The position numbers were made by a program, and so were the translations under genes. Source: Lotus japonicus (lineage: Eukaryota > Streptophyta > Magnoliopsida > Fabales > Fabaceae). Taken from it: a DNA stretch of 64,000 nt. The DNA lies in NCBI RefSeq assembly GCF_012489685.1, contig NC_080042.1:60369069-60433068 (forward strand). Reading direction: 5' to 3'. The notes beneath the pieces are model-generated. The model did no database searches and was not told the DNA's origin. It was given only the letters and a program-made list of their open reading frames with translations. This document shows, in pieces, positions 34,542-44,196 of the stretch (positions are counted from its first letter, which is position 1; the number at the start of each line of letters is the position of its first letter).

Positions 34542-35753
34542 AGGTATGAAAAACGGTAGAAAAGGGGGGGGGGGTTTGAATAACATTTTCAAAATAAAAG
34601 TTCCACCTTAAAGATTTTAACAAATATTTTCGAGAACTAAGTGCTAAAGATAGGAGATAGAAAAGCACACAAGGATTTTTATCCTGGTTCACTTGATAAA
34701 TCACTCAAGCTACTCCAGTCCACCCGTTAAGGTGATTTCTTCCTTCTTAGAATGAAGGCAATCCACTAATTAGGTATGTGTTACAACTGCACTTGAAACC
34801 TACAAGTGACTAACAATACACTGACTTAGCTCACACTAAGATTCACTCTCTTAGTCTTCTCTCGGATCCGATCAACCTTGATCTCCTAAAGGCAAACTAT
34901 ACAACTGTATATGAAGTTCTTGTTTACAAAGAAAGTGCTTCTAAAAAGCTTATAGTAAACACAATGAAATTCAATATGAAAGAAAGCTTAGAAGGATTTG
35001 AATATTTCTTGCGCGTATATGAATGCTTCTAGCCGCTTCTTTCAATCTTCAACCTCTATTTATACTCCAAGGATTAGGGTTGAACGTTGCATGGAAATGC
35101 TACCGTTGGAGGGCAGTTCTGGAAATTCCAGCTTCTACTATGGCTGAGGATGTTAGGTAGGTCGTCAGAATAGTACACTTTGCTTTTGTACTTTGGATAG
35201 TGACTTGACCTTAACCTCGTAGACTTCTGATCAGAGGAGCGCTTCATATTGGAACTTGTGAAGCTGATTGATCAGAGTCAGAGGGAAGCTTGGATCCTCT
35301 GACCGTTGTACCTTCTGATCTTCACTTCAGAGGATCAGTACATGGTCTTCAGAGCCAGTTGCTTCTGGACTTCAGAGTCTTCACTCTTCAGAGTCTGGAT
35401 CGTCAGAGTCTTCTACACCATGAGAGCTTCTGAGCCTTCAGAGTCTTTTGGTTGTCAGATCTTCTAGATCATCAGACCTTCAAGTGAGCTGAGTCCTTAT
35501 CAGAGCTTGATTTTCTTCAGATCTTCTGAAGCTTTTCCACTGTTCAGAGTGATCATGGAGAATGCGAAAGCGTTGCTTGGGTCACTCTTTAAGCACAGTG
35601 CTTCTGATTTGTGTGAGATAAAATAGAGGTCAGAGCCTGTAAATAGCACACTCAGAAAAACACGTTAGAGTACCACAATTGTTCATATCAAAAGGTTAAC
35701 TTGTAATCATCAAAACATAGAGTTGTACTACTAGATCAAAACTTGATCTTACA
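34539..35753 (-). repeat. Third Sirevirus-family LTR (1215 bp)
   Basis: Starts TGAAGGTATGAAAAACGGTA and ends GATCTTACA on the plus strand, the same layout as 7861-9077 but clearly more diverged. The bases just left (TTGATACTAAT) match the primer binding site seen at 18568-18577 with one change, so this was a 5' LTR of a minus-strand element. No matching TSD is visible at its outer end (GTAAG versus CTAAT). Confidence 0.85.
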
Positions 35754-36134
35754 GTAAGTGAGCATGTGTATTGTTCTGCTTCAAGTCTAAGTAGGGCCGA
35801 GTGACGTGTTCGAAATATAATATCAAATCATTCATAATTTTTTACCCAATAGTTTAAGTTTTTTGGATAATTGATTCTTAACATGATATCAGAGTCTCTT
35901 TTAGGATAATTGGTTCTTGACAATCATATTTAGAATTGAACATTTGGAACATGGAGGTCATCATCGAATCAACCAACGTATGGCATCTATCGGGCGGGTT
36001 AGGTTAATGCATGTATCTTCGTCAGATATCTCCAAGACAATAAGTCAAGATATGCTCCAATACCGATATTAGCATTCTCCATTCGGCAAGGTTAAACTCA
36101 ACCTTCAAAACTCTCTCAGCCATTTCTAAATAAC
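35754..36134. other. Intergenic, no gene seen
   Basis: Contains two similar words, GGATAATTGATTCTTAACA and GGATAATTGGTTCTTGACA (near 35873 and 35904), and an inverted relative at 33255. Possibly the remains of another LTR. Confidence 0.3.
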
Positions 36135-36143
36135 TAGATTTAA

Positions 36144-36647
36144 GGCTTAATTCCATTTTGAGCCCCTGATCTTTTAAAAATGAACGATCCCCCCCCCACC
36201 GTGTTTAGACGTAGCAGTCAGACACCCCAACGTTTAAAAAACGTGCGTTCCAAGCTCTTCTGTTAAGTACCGTTTGTTTGACCAAACAGAGCCAGTGACG
36301 TGGCGTTTCTTTTTCATTCTTAATTTCACTTTCGGCCCCTGATCTTTTAAAAATGAGCGATCACCCCCCGGTGACTTGACCAAAATGAGCGATGACCAAA
36401 CGGAGCCACTTTGGGCCCCTGATCTTTAAACGTAGCGGTCAGGCACCCCAACGTTTCAAAAACGTGTGTTCCAAGCCCTTCTGTTAAGTGACGTCACTGG
36501 CTCCGTTTGGTCAAACAAACGGCACTTCACAGAAGGGCTTGAAACGCACGTTTTTGAAACGTTGGAGTATCTGACCGCTACGTTTAAACACGGGGGGCTC
36601 CGATCGCTCATTTTTTATAGATCAGGGGCCCAAAGTGAAATTAAGCC
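36144..36647. mobile_element. Mutator-type MITE, 504 bp
   Basis: Inverted ends GGCTTAATTCCATTTTGAGC and the complement of AAAGTGAAATTAAGCC, flanked by the exact 9-bp duplication TAGATTTAA (36135-36143, 36648-36656). The interior is largely self-complementary (AACGGAGCCAGTGACG type words repeated in both directions). The ORF 36466-36723 is read-through of the arms. Confidence 0.8.
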
Positions 36648-36915
36648 TAGATTTAATTTAGACATGCGTGATGCGCGGTTGTGGGTAAAACTTTTTGCTT
36701 CAAAAGTGGGTAAGAAGGTTTAAGAAGTTGAAATGATATAGAAAAGAAGCAAGGCAATAAAGAGTAACACATCAGTAAAAAATGTGACATTACAATTTAC
36801 AAGTTCAAAAAATTGTAAAAAAACAAATTGTCGACACAATATTCTGTGCTTTAAAATTAATATACTATAAATAGATTCATTAGTCATATTTTTAGATAAT
36901 GTTGGACTTATGCCT

Positions 36916-36962
36916 TGTTGTACATTTGTTTTTTTTTTTTTGAAAGTGTTGGACATTTGTTT
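36916..36962 (-). repeat. Minimal poly(T) insertion between near-identical 16-bp flanks
   Basis: TGTTG(T/G)ACATTTGTTT occurs on both sides of a short TTTTTTTTTTGAAAG segment. This looks like a target duplication around an extremely truncated retroposon tail. Confidence 0.5.
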
Positions 36963-37445
36963 AATCAAACTATCATATATAGTTCTGAAATATTCAACTT
37001 GGTTCTACTTGTAAATCATTAACTTCAAATATCAAAACATGATTTTGCGACTCATTCAAAAAGTGGAGAATACATGGAACCGTTGCTCGTATCTTGGACC
37101 GTATAATTGTGGCCCTAAGATTCTATATATAATTACTAATTATACTGTTCAAAATCTTGATGAAAACGAAATAAATTGAACACTAGCACCAAATTCTCAT
37201 ATTAGTATGGATGTCAATAATGAGGCATAGCTATTTGTTGTCAAGACACTCTTTGTCTTTACAGATGAGGTTTGGATTGGTGAAGCTCTTACTTGTATTC
37301 AAAATTGTGTTCTTTCAAACTTAGTTTCGGTTTCTAGTTGAACAAAATTTATCTCTCGATGTCAAAATAATCTGGATGAGTTTGGTGTCCCTGCCCTTGA
37401 GATTTCTAAACCAACTAACTATTAACGCTAACTACATTTGGTTCA
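36963..37445. other. Intergenic, no gene seen
   Basis: AT-rich sequence up to the TSD GTTCA (37441-37445) of the Gypsy element. No coding signal. Confidence 0.45.
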
Positions 37446-37977
37446 TGATCTGGGAGAGACCAAGCTACCCGTTGACGAGGGGTAGGAGAAGAGGGATCTG
37501 GACGTGTTGAAGACGCTCCAAGTAGGCAAGGTCCCGGGAGGGGCTCCTGCAAGACACTCCGATGCTAAAGTCAGTGAGGGGAGTTGTAAGAATGGTGAAG
37601 ATGGAGAGAATACGTTACCTTTAGATAGAAGGAGTGTTCCCTTTATATAGGAGAGGCAGGATTAGGGTTGGAGCCATGCAACGTCATGCATGGCTCGTAC
37701 ATAGGGGCATGGATCACCGTTGGATCCCCTGCAGAGGAACAGTGATCCAACGGTCTGGGGGGCCCTACGGACCTGCACCAGCCAACCTACCCCTAGGGTA
37801 GTTGGCCTAGGTCAACCCCTATGTAGTGGGCCCCGAGTTCCTTGTCCTCACCCTTAGTGGTGGGGCTCGGGAGTAGGGGCTCTTGGCTTCCCCCACACGG
37901 CCCCTTATCTGGGAATTTTGGTGGGTTCGGCCTTGTCCTAGGTCCCCTGTCCGTCCCCGGTCAGGGTTCCCGGAACA
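37446..37977 (-). repeat. Gypsy 3' LTR (left copy)
   Basis: TGATCTGGGAGAG...CCCGGAACA, 532 bp. A minus-strand TATA box (CTATATAAAG) lies at 37641-37650. Confidence 0.95.
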
Positions 37978-38090
37978 GTAGCCCCCTAGCCCTGGTCGGC
38001 TGTTACAGCGGAGCGGGGGCTAATCGTGTCCTGGGCTGGTGGTGTCATGGAGGTGCTCGGGGTCGTTACGTAGAGGTCAACATTTAAACT

Positions 38091-38108
38091 TTTATTCACT
38101 AATTTATT
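38091..38108 (-). terminator. Two poly(A) signals of the small gene
   Basis: On the minus strand AATAAA occurs at 38103-38108 and again at 38091-38096, about 40-60 bases after the stop codon. Confidence 0.5.
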
Positions 38109-38148
38109 CGTTAATGGTGGGGTCGTTCGGCCATTACATTTAGTACCC

Positions 38149-38550
38149 CTAGAAAGGGGGTGTTACTCGCATGGCGTTGTAGCGGAGGCGGACGGCCCTT
38201 AGGTCCCTGTCGAGACCCTCTCGTATGGCCAGAAGGGAGGCCAGCTCGGCTTCGATCTCGCCCATCGTTCCCGTCTCTTCGCCCCTGTGTTCTGCGGCGG
38301 ACACCTCGAGGCCCCAAATTAGCATGTTAACCTCCAGGCGGCGTCGGTGCAATTCCCACATCACCTCCGTCCGCTCCAAGAAGGTCAGCAAACCCGCCTT
38401 CAGTTGGGGGTCCAGATCCTCTGTCAGAAGCCTGCTGACCAGGGATCTGACCCTATCAGGGGTGGTGACCTGCGTTTGGTAGGAGTAGTATAGGTCGCAA
38501 TCCAGAGCCTCGGCCCTGAGTGCCTTCAGGTAAGTCTCCGTGGAGATCAT
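38149..38550 (-). CDS. Small accessory protein of the Gypsy element (133 aa)
   Basis: An intact frame starting at ATG 38548-38550, same strand as gag-pol but far beyond integrase. It contains ALRAEALDCDL at residues 10-20, a Leu-rich block at 36-72, a Glu/Leu/Arg-rich helical second half and the end RVTPPF. It aligns with the Sirevirus small protein (9889-10278) without gaps over the first ~22 residues and again over the Leu-rich block, and shares the PPF end. A TATA box and AATAAA signals frame it. It is divergent from the spliced gene at 39503. The function is unknown; a helical adaptor or regulator that works with the coiled-coil accessory protein is an inference only. Confidence 0.7.
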   Translation of the reverse strand: MISTETYLKALRAEALDCDLYYSYQTQVTTPDRVRSLVSRLLTEDLDPQLKAGLLTFLERTEVMWELHRRRLEVNMLIWGLEVSAAEHRGEETGTMGEIEAELASLLAIREGLDRDLRAVRLRYNAMRVTPPF

Positions 38551-38594
38551 TTTGTCTTTGGGGTGAGTGTGAAGCCTGCAAGGGGGGTGGTTAC

Positions 38595-38604
38595 CATTTA
38601 TAAA
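38595..38604 (-). promoter_or_regulatory. TATA box of the small Gypsy gene
   Basis: The minus strand reads TTTATAAATG about 45 bases before the ATG. The Sirevirus small gene has TTATAAATAG at 9825. Confidence 0.5.
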
Positions 38605-39081
38605 CGAAACGTTCGTGGGAGGTAACGCCCCTTAGCGTTTTCCCATGCGTTTCTCTTGGGAAATGAGAGGGGCATTAAATGCTGAGGTCGGTGGTCAATG
38701 CGTGCCCCCTTAGGTTGTATACACCGCCTCGACCGACCGGGTGGGGCTCGGTGTTAGGACGACCGGGTCCAGTACCGAGTGGGTTGTTGCATGGTTTGAA
38801 TCTGAGAAGTCAACAAGACGCGGGAGGATGGAACGGTGTGAGGTTTCGGGCCCACTGCATTTAATGCACCTGACTCTTGGGATGGTACGTGTCGTTTCCG
38901 GGTGGGTCGCGTCGCTTCGCTAGTCCTCTCTCACGTGCTTTTGGTGGCGTGTGTCACTTCGCCGTCACTGCTCCCTTTCTGACGTGGCAGGGTTTGATTG
39001 GACGATGCCCCTTGGTTTCCCCAAGCGTCATGATTAGGGAACCTAGGGCTGTCGAAACGTCACGTCTCCCTCCTCGTTTTC
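38605..39081. promoter_or_regulatory. Bidirectional promoter region with ACGT-core motifs
   Basis: This is the only spacer between the two divergent accessory genes. It contains several ACGT-core elements of the kind bound by plant bZIP factors: TACGTGTC (38886-38893), CACGTG (38932-38937) and TGACGTGGCA (38980-38989). A stress or ABA link is inference from motif knowledge. Confidence 0.45.
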
Positions 39082-39089
39082 TATAAAAG
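39082..39089 (+). promoter_or_regulatory. TATA box of the spliced accessory gene
   Basis: TATAAAAG, followed about 30 bases later by a C/T-rich leader (CATCTCTGAATTCTC) suited to a transcription start. Confidence 0.6.
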
Positions 39090-39230
39090 AGAGGGGAGGG
39101 GGATTCATTTGCACTTTTGCATCTCTGAATTCTCTAAGCCCTCTATCTTTTCTTCCTCCAAGTTCCGGCGTTTCACGGTGGTGTCTTCTTTCGCACGGTG
39201 GTCGTTTGGAAGTTTTTCCAGTTTCTTCTT

Positions 39231-39494
39231 GTAAGTCCTCGCTTCACTTGACTCTCCTTTTTAAGGTTTTAATTTTTTCTTTCTTCTAGCATAGAGGGTA
39301 GCTTGCTCCTGGGGGAGTTGGGAGTTTCCCCTCCCCTGGTGGCCCCCTCTTGTGGCGGGGAAGATTCTCCCTGAGGGTCTGCGCCGCCGCACGGTCGCGT
39401 TTTCCTGCCTAGGGCAAAGATGGACTCCGGGTGGGTCCTTCTTTGAGCCGATTCCAACGACCTAGGTGTTGATACGGCGTTTTCCCTTGTGCAG
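39231..39494 (+). other. 5'UTR intron of the spliced accessory gene
   Basis: A strong donor (CTT|GTAAGT) and a strong acceptor (CCCTTGTGCAG|GT) bracket 264 bases. The acceptor lies eight bases before the ATG at 39503. Confidence 0.6.
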
Positions 39495-39502
39495 GTGTCA
39501 TT

Positions 39503-41571
39503 ATGGGGAAGCCTACCCAGAAGAAGAAGAAGGGCAAGACCGTAGACGAGGCTTCGAGCGGGGCCTTAACTTCTAGGCCCCGGTCAGGGGCCCCCAAGAA
39601 TAAGAAGATCGACCGGGAGAAGTACCCGCATCTGAAGGGGGACGAGGCCGTGTATGACAAGTGGTGCCGCACCATTCTCGCTCTCCCATCGGAGTACGCA
39701 AACGAGAAGGAGGATTATTTCTGGAGTCAGCGTTTTATGTCGCAGACTCAGATCGGCCCCGGTCACATGGTGTATTCGCCGGGCAAGGAGGAGCGGCTAC
39801 CTCACACCCCGCCGTTCGGGGTGTACATGCATATCTACACCATGAAGAAGGTGAGGGTGAGGATGCCACTCACGGACTTTCAATGTGACGTTCTTCGCCA
39901 TATGGGGGTCGCGCCGTCGCAGCTCCATCCCGGCGCTTGGGGTTTCGTACGAGCGTACGAGGTTGCTTGCGTCTTGTTTGGCCAGAAGCCGTCGATTCCG
40001 CTCTTTTTCCATTTATTCGAGGTGGCCCACACTCAAGGATATGGCGGGCACGGTATCGTGACCCTGAGGTCGGGTAAGGATCTCCAGATCTTTCACCCGT
40101 TCGCAGAGTCTTACCGGGACTTTAAAGATCAATTCTTCCGGGTGGCGCCTATTACTCCGCCCCCTCACTGGTGGTTCGATAGGGCCCCGAACGGCGGCAG
40201 TCGCACCCGGTTCCCGCTGACTTGGAACGCCAAGCACTACGACGTAACGATCAGTGCTTTTGGTTACGAGGCCGGGGCCTTGTCGGAAGTGGACTTGGCC
40301 TTCAAAAACCTCTTGGTGGTTGCCATACGGAAGGAAGTAAGGGGTAATCCACCCAAAGAATTCTACATTCGTAAGAACGCTTGCTTGTTGCGCGAGAGAG
40401 GTAGGGTGTTTTTGTTACTATGTCTAAAGTGTTGTGTGCTCTTTCGTCTTACTAATTTTCTTCTTGTAATCCGTTTGCAGGTGCTAAGATGGAGATCAAT
40501 GCTGCCTTGGTCGCTGCTCTACAGGTTCCAGTTGATGAGGTCGAGACCGACAGTGAGGGGGAGCAGGAGGTGCCCCGAGACGAGGGTGATGGGCTTGGCA
40601 ACCAGGAGCAGCCTTTAGCCGGGGCTAACCCCGTTGGGGCCGGTCACAGTGGCCCGGTCGGTGGCGAAGAAAACGTAGACCCCGGGTCGGGCTCAGGGAA
40701 TCCCGAACGTCAGCAGGAGGGTTCCCTTGAGGGGAATAGGGCCGGCTCAGAGCGCCCGGCCAAGAGGACACGCCGCTCCTCAAGCGAGGGGGTCCGTTCC
40801 CCTGAACGAGCGACTCCGATTGCTCAAGTGGGTCCCTCGGAGCCAATTTCTGTGTGGGGTCGAGATGCGGTGGACACGGACGAGCACAACAACCAAATCG
40901 ATGATCTGGTGTACAATGAGCTCGACCAGTCGTTCCTGAGCACAAAGGAACCTTACAATCTGTTGAACTTTGCTCTGAAAGCAGTGCTTCAGACTGCCTC
41001 CGTCATTCGGCATGTGCAGCAGGGGCCGGTGCTCGACGTGGAAGAGGTCAAGGAGCAATTGAACGCCGCCGAGGATAAGTTCGCTAAGGCGGACAAAGAG
41101 TTGGCTGATTCCAAGAAATCGGTTCAAGAGCTGACCGCTGCTAAGGCGAAGTTACAAGGGGAGGTGCACGAGGTGACGGTTGCGGCCAAGAAGTTTGCGG
41201 AGAAGCTGGAGCTGAGCGAGAAGGATAACGAGTGGTTGCGCTCCCGGGCAGAGAAAGCCGAGCAGGCCCTGAAAGACGAGAAGGCTGCTCGAGAGAGTGA
41301 AGTCAAGGAGATGGAAGCCTTGAAAGCGAGCAATGCTGAGCTCAAGAAGAAAGTTGTCGATCTGGGGGCTGAGAGAAAGAAGCTGAGGTCGAATCTGAAG
41401 GAGATTCACAAGGGTTCTTTTGACAATGTTTTGGCTCAGCTTGAGGTGGTCCATCCGGGACTGGATGTGGGCCCTCTTCACTACCGGAAGGTTGTGTTGG
41501 GGGGAAAGATCGGGACCCTGGACGACCAGAAGCAGTTTACTCCGACCTTCCCAGCCGAGCCAGCTCCTTGA
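39503..41571 (+). CDS. Antisense accessory gene, Transposase_28-like protein with coiled coil (two coding exons)
   Basis: Coding exons 39503-40400 and 40481-41571 are joined in phase across an 80-base GT-AG intron, giving about 662 residues. The N-terminal domain (RMPLTDFQCDVLRHMGVAPS, QLHPGAWGFVRAYEVACVLF) matches the 'putative gypsy type transposon' domain (Pfam Transposase_28). The second exon has an acidic/Gly-rich linker, a basic NLS-like RPAKRTRRSSS, and a long Lys/Glu/Ala coiled coil (roughly the 130 residues before position 600). It is antisense to pol. Extra ORFs in this position and orientation are known in Tat elements. Frame and splice sites are intact although pol of this copy is broken. 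The function is unproven; nuclear, DNA- or RNA-associated roles are guesses from the NLS. Confidence 0.8.
40401..40480 (+). other. Coding intron of the accessory gene
   Basis: Donor GAGAG|GTAGGG, T-rich interior, branch-like CTTACTAAT, acceptor TTTGCAG|GTGC. Its removal restores one frame (phase 1). Reading through it gives a spurious extension to 40618. Confidence 0.75.
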
Positions 41572-41784
41572 TGTTCCTGTCTTTTCATTGTAATTTGATG
41601 TGTTTAATGACCGTCCTGCGTTTGTATAAACTTGTGGTTTTTCTTGTCTTAATTTTCGTTATGTGTTTGTAAAGACGTGTTGTTCCTATTCTTCATCGTA
41701 TTTGTAAGAACTTGTCCGTTTGCTATTTTGAATTTCAAGTAGTGTTATTACTTCTTTACTCAGTTCCCCGAACAGGGTACTTTA

Positions 41785-41995
41785 ATGGTTACGCTCCCGG
41801 TGGGTCTTTGTGCCCTATCGGTCTTTTATTACTTTGTGCCCGGCGGGTCTTGGTGCCCTATGGGTCTTTTATTATTTGGTGCCCGATGGGTCTTTTATTA
41901 TTTTGTGCCCGATGGGTCTTTTATTATTTGGTGCCTGGCGGGTCTTGGTGCCCTATGGGTCTTTGATAATTTCGTGCCCGGTGGGTCTTAGATAG
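41785..41995. repeat. Minisatellite at the convergent 3' ends
   Basis: About eight copies of a GTGCCCGGTGGGTCTT-type unit with alternating spacers (TTATTATTTG or GG). It lies between the spliced gene and integrase and encodes the last residues of integrase on the minus strand (stop at 41924). Confidence 0.85.
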
Positions 41996-43069
41996 TTTGT
42001 CGATGCGGTTGTATGTATTGCTATAGTATCTTCTCAGGTTGGTTGCGTTCCAGGTGCGAGGGATCTCTTTTCCTGCGAGGGTTTCCAGCTTGTATGCTCC
42101 CGTGCCAGTTGCTTCGACCACCCTATAAGGGCCTTCCCAGTTGGCTGCTAGCTTTCCCCGCTCGGTTGATCGTGCCCCGACGCTGGCCTTCCGGAGGACC
42201 AAGTCCCCTGTGGTAAAGGAGCGGAGAACTGCTTTCTTGTTGTAGCGGATGGCTGCCTGCTGCTTTACGATTAGCTCTCTGCAGTTGGCTGCCGCTCTCC
42301 TTTCAGCTAGGAGGTCGAGGTCTTCCCCTATGAGTTGATCGTTCTGGATGGGGTCGAAACCCGCTGTCCGAGCGCTCGGTTCTCCTATTTCAGCCGGAAT
42401 CACAGCTTCTGTGCCAAAGGTAAGGCGGTAAGGGCTCTCCCCCGTAGTCGAGTGCGGAGTGGTGCGGTATGCCCACAGGACGTGATCGAGCTGCTCGGCC
42501 CAGTCGCCCTTGGCACTCCCCAATCTCTTCCGGAGGCCTCGGAGAATGACCCTGTTGGCCGACTCTGCCTGCCCGTTCGTCTGGGGGTGTTCGACAGAAG
42601 TGAATCGCTGCTTGATGTATAGCCCGTCCAAGAGGTCCCTAAACCCTTTAGAGGTAAACTGGGTTCCATTGTCTGTGACCAGGACCCCGGGGACTCCGAA
42701 CCTACTTATAACGTTCTTGTAAAAGAAGCGTTGCACTCGAGCTGTGGTGATTGTTGCTAGTGGCTCAGCTTCGATCCACTTGGTGTAGTAATCCATTGCT
42801 ACTACCAAGTACTTGAGTTGGCCGGGTGCAGTGTCGAACGGGCCCAATAAATCCATGCCCCACTGGTGGAAAGGCCAAGGACTGACCAGAGAGGAAAGAC
42901 GGGCAGGGGGAGCGTTGTGCAGATCGGCGTGCCTCTGGCAGGGGTCACATTGCTTAACATGCTCCGCGGCGTCTTTCTCTAGGGTGGGCCAGCAATAGCC
43001 GGCTCTGAGTACCTTTCGGGCAAGGGAACGCCCACCCGGATGGTGGCCACAGCTGCCTTCGTGGATTTA
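41924..43069 (-). pseudogene. Gypsy integrase
   Basis: Upstream codons carry the H2C2 zinc-binding region (IHEGSCGHHPGG, QCDPCQRHADLH). The core shows WGMDLLGPF, VLVTDNGTQFTS and NGQAESANRVILRG, so the D-D-E residues are present. The C terminus has the GPY motif (NWEGPYRVVE). A TAA stop at 43067-43069, in frame with the RNase H segment, cuts it from the rest of pol. Confidence 0.9.
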
Positions 43070-44196
43070 TGCTAGGACGTAGGCTGCTCTGTCCTTAGCC
43101 AAGCACTTCAGAAGGGGGGTGGAGAATCCCCGCTTGAAGAGATCATCATTAACGATGGTGTACCAGGAGGCGCGTCGTACCAACTTCTTGGCTTCAGCTT
43201 TCTCCTCGGGCAGCCATCCTGATCTGAGATACTTGATGATCGGGGTCCTCCAATCGTCTTCAGTACCGATCGGCATCATAACTTGTCCTACTGGACGATC
43301 GGGGTCAGCTACGTAGGGGAGGGCTAGGGTCCCCTGAATAACCGTTCCATTCAGGCCAGGCTTTCCCGTGCTGGCCAGTTTGGCCAGGGTATCTGCGCGG
43401 TCATTCTGGGCTCTGGGGACGTGGCGGAATTCCACTTTGGTGAAGGTTGAAGCCAGTCGCTTCAAATGGGCCAAATACTGCTCCAGGATGGGATCTTTTG
43501 CTTGAGCTTCACCGTTTGCTTGTGAGACGACTAGAAGTGAATCGCAGCAGACAAGTATCTCCTTAGCTCCCAGGTCTCGGGCTGTGACCAGTCCCGCAAT
43601 GCAGGCCTCATACTCGGCCTGGTTGTTTGTAGTTGGGAAGTTAAAGCGGAGGGATTGTTCGACCACCATCCCGGTGCTACTTTGCAATACGATCCCAGCC
43701 CCGCCACCTTCCTTGTTGCTCGAGCCATCTACGTTGACCACCCAGGTGGTCTCGGCAGGGGGCTCTTCCTCATCGGTGAGTTCGACCAAGAAATCCGCTA
43801 GGACTTGTGCTTTAATGGCTCTCCTGGGCTCGTAGCGGATGTCATGCTCGGAGAGCTCGATGGACCAGCTTACCATCCGACCGGCTAGATCAGGCTTATG
43901 AAGGACCTGTCGGACCGGCTGATCGGTTCGCACCACAATGCGATGAGCTTGAAAGTACCTCCTTAGGCGTCGCGCCGTGGTTAGTAGGGTCAGTGCCACC
44001 TTTTCCAGCATCTTATACCTAAGCTCCGCACCCTTCAATGAACGGCTGACAAAATAGACTGGTAGCTGCCTTCCTTCCTCTTCTCTTATTAGGACAGAGC
44101 TAACTGCTTTCTCCCGCACGGCCAGGTATAGATATAGTGTCTCCCCTGGTTTTGGGCTAGTCAGAATAGGGGGGAGGATAGGGTCTCCTTCAGCTG
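43070..44196 (-). pseudogene. Gypsy RNase H plus second (archaeal-type) RNase H
   Basis: The first domain (YLAVREKAVSSVLIREE, VYFVSRSLKGAELRY, VVRTDQPVRQ) is the RT-linked RNase H, followed by the tether. The second domain has VNVDGSSNKEGGGAGIVL, NNQAEYEACIAGL, CCDSLLVVSQ and RADTLAKLAS, with the D-E-D-D residues of an active RNase H. The pair is the Tat-lineage hallmark. It is frame-separated from RT by a one-base loss in a C-run near 44170. Confidence 0.88.

Noticed and set aside
36466..36723. 85-codon plus-strand ORF
   Set aside because: It begins inside one arm of the Mutator-type MITE and runs out past its end; composition follows the repeat.
40401..40618. Extension of the Gypsy accessory ORF past 40400
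   Set aside because: A clear GT-AG intron of 80 bases restores a longer frame with a better-composed protein. The extension reads through the intron.
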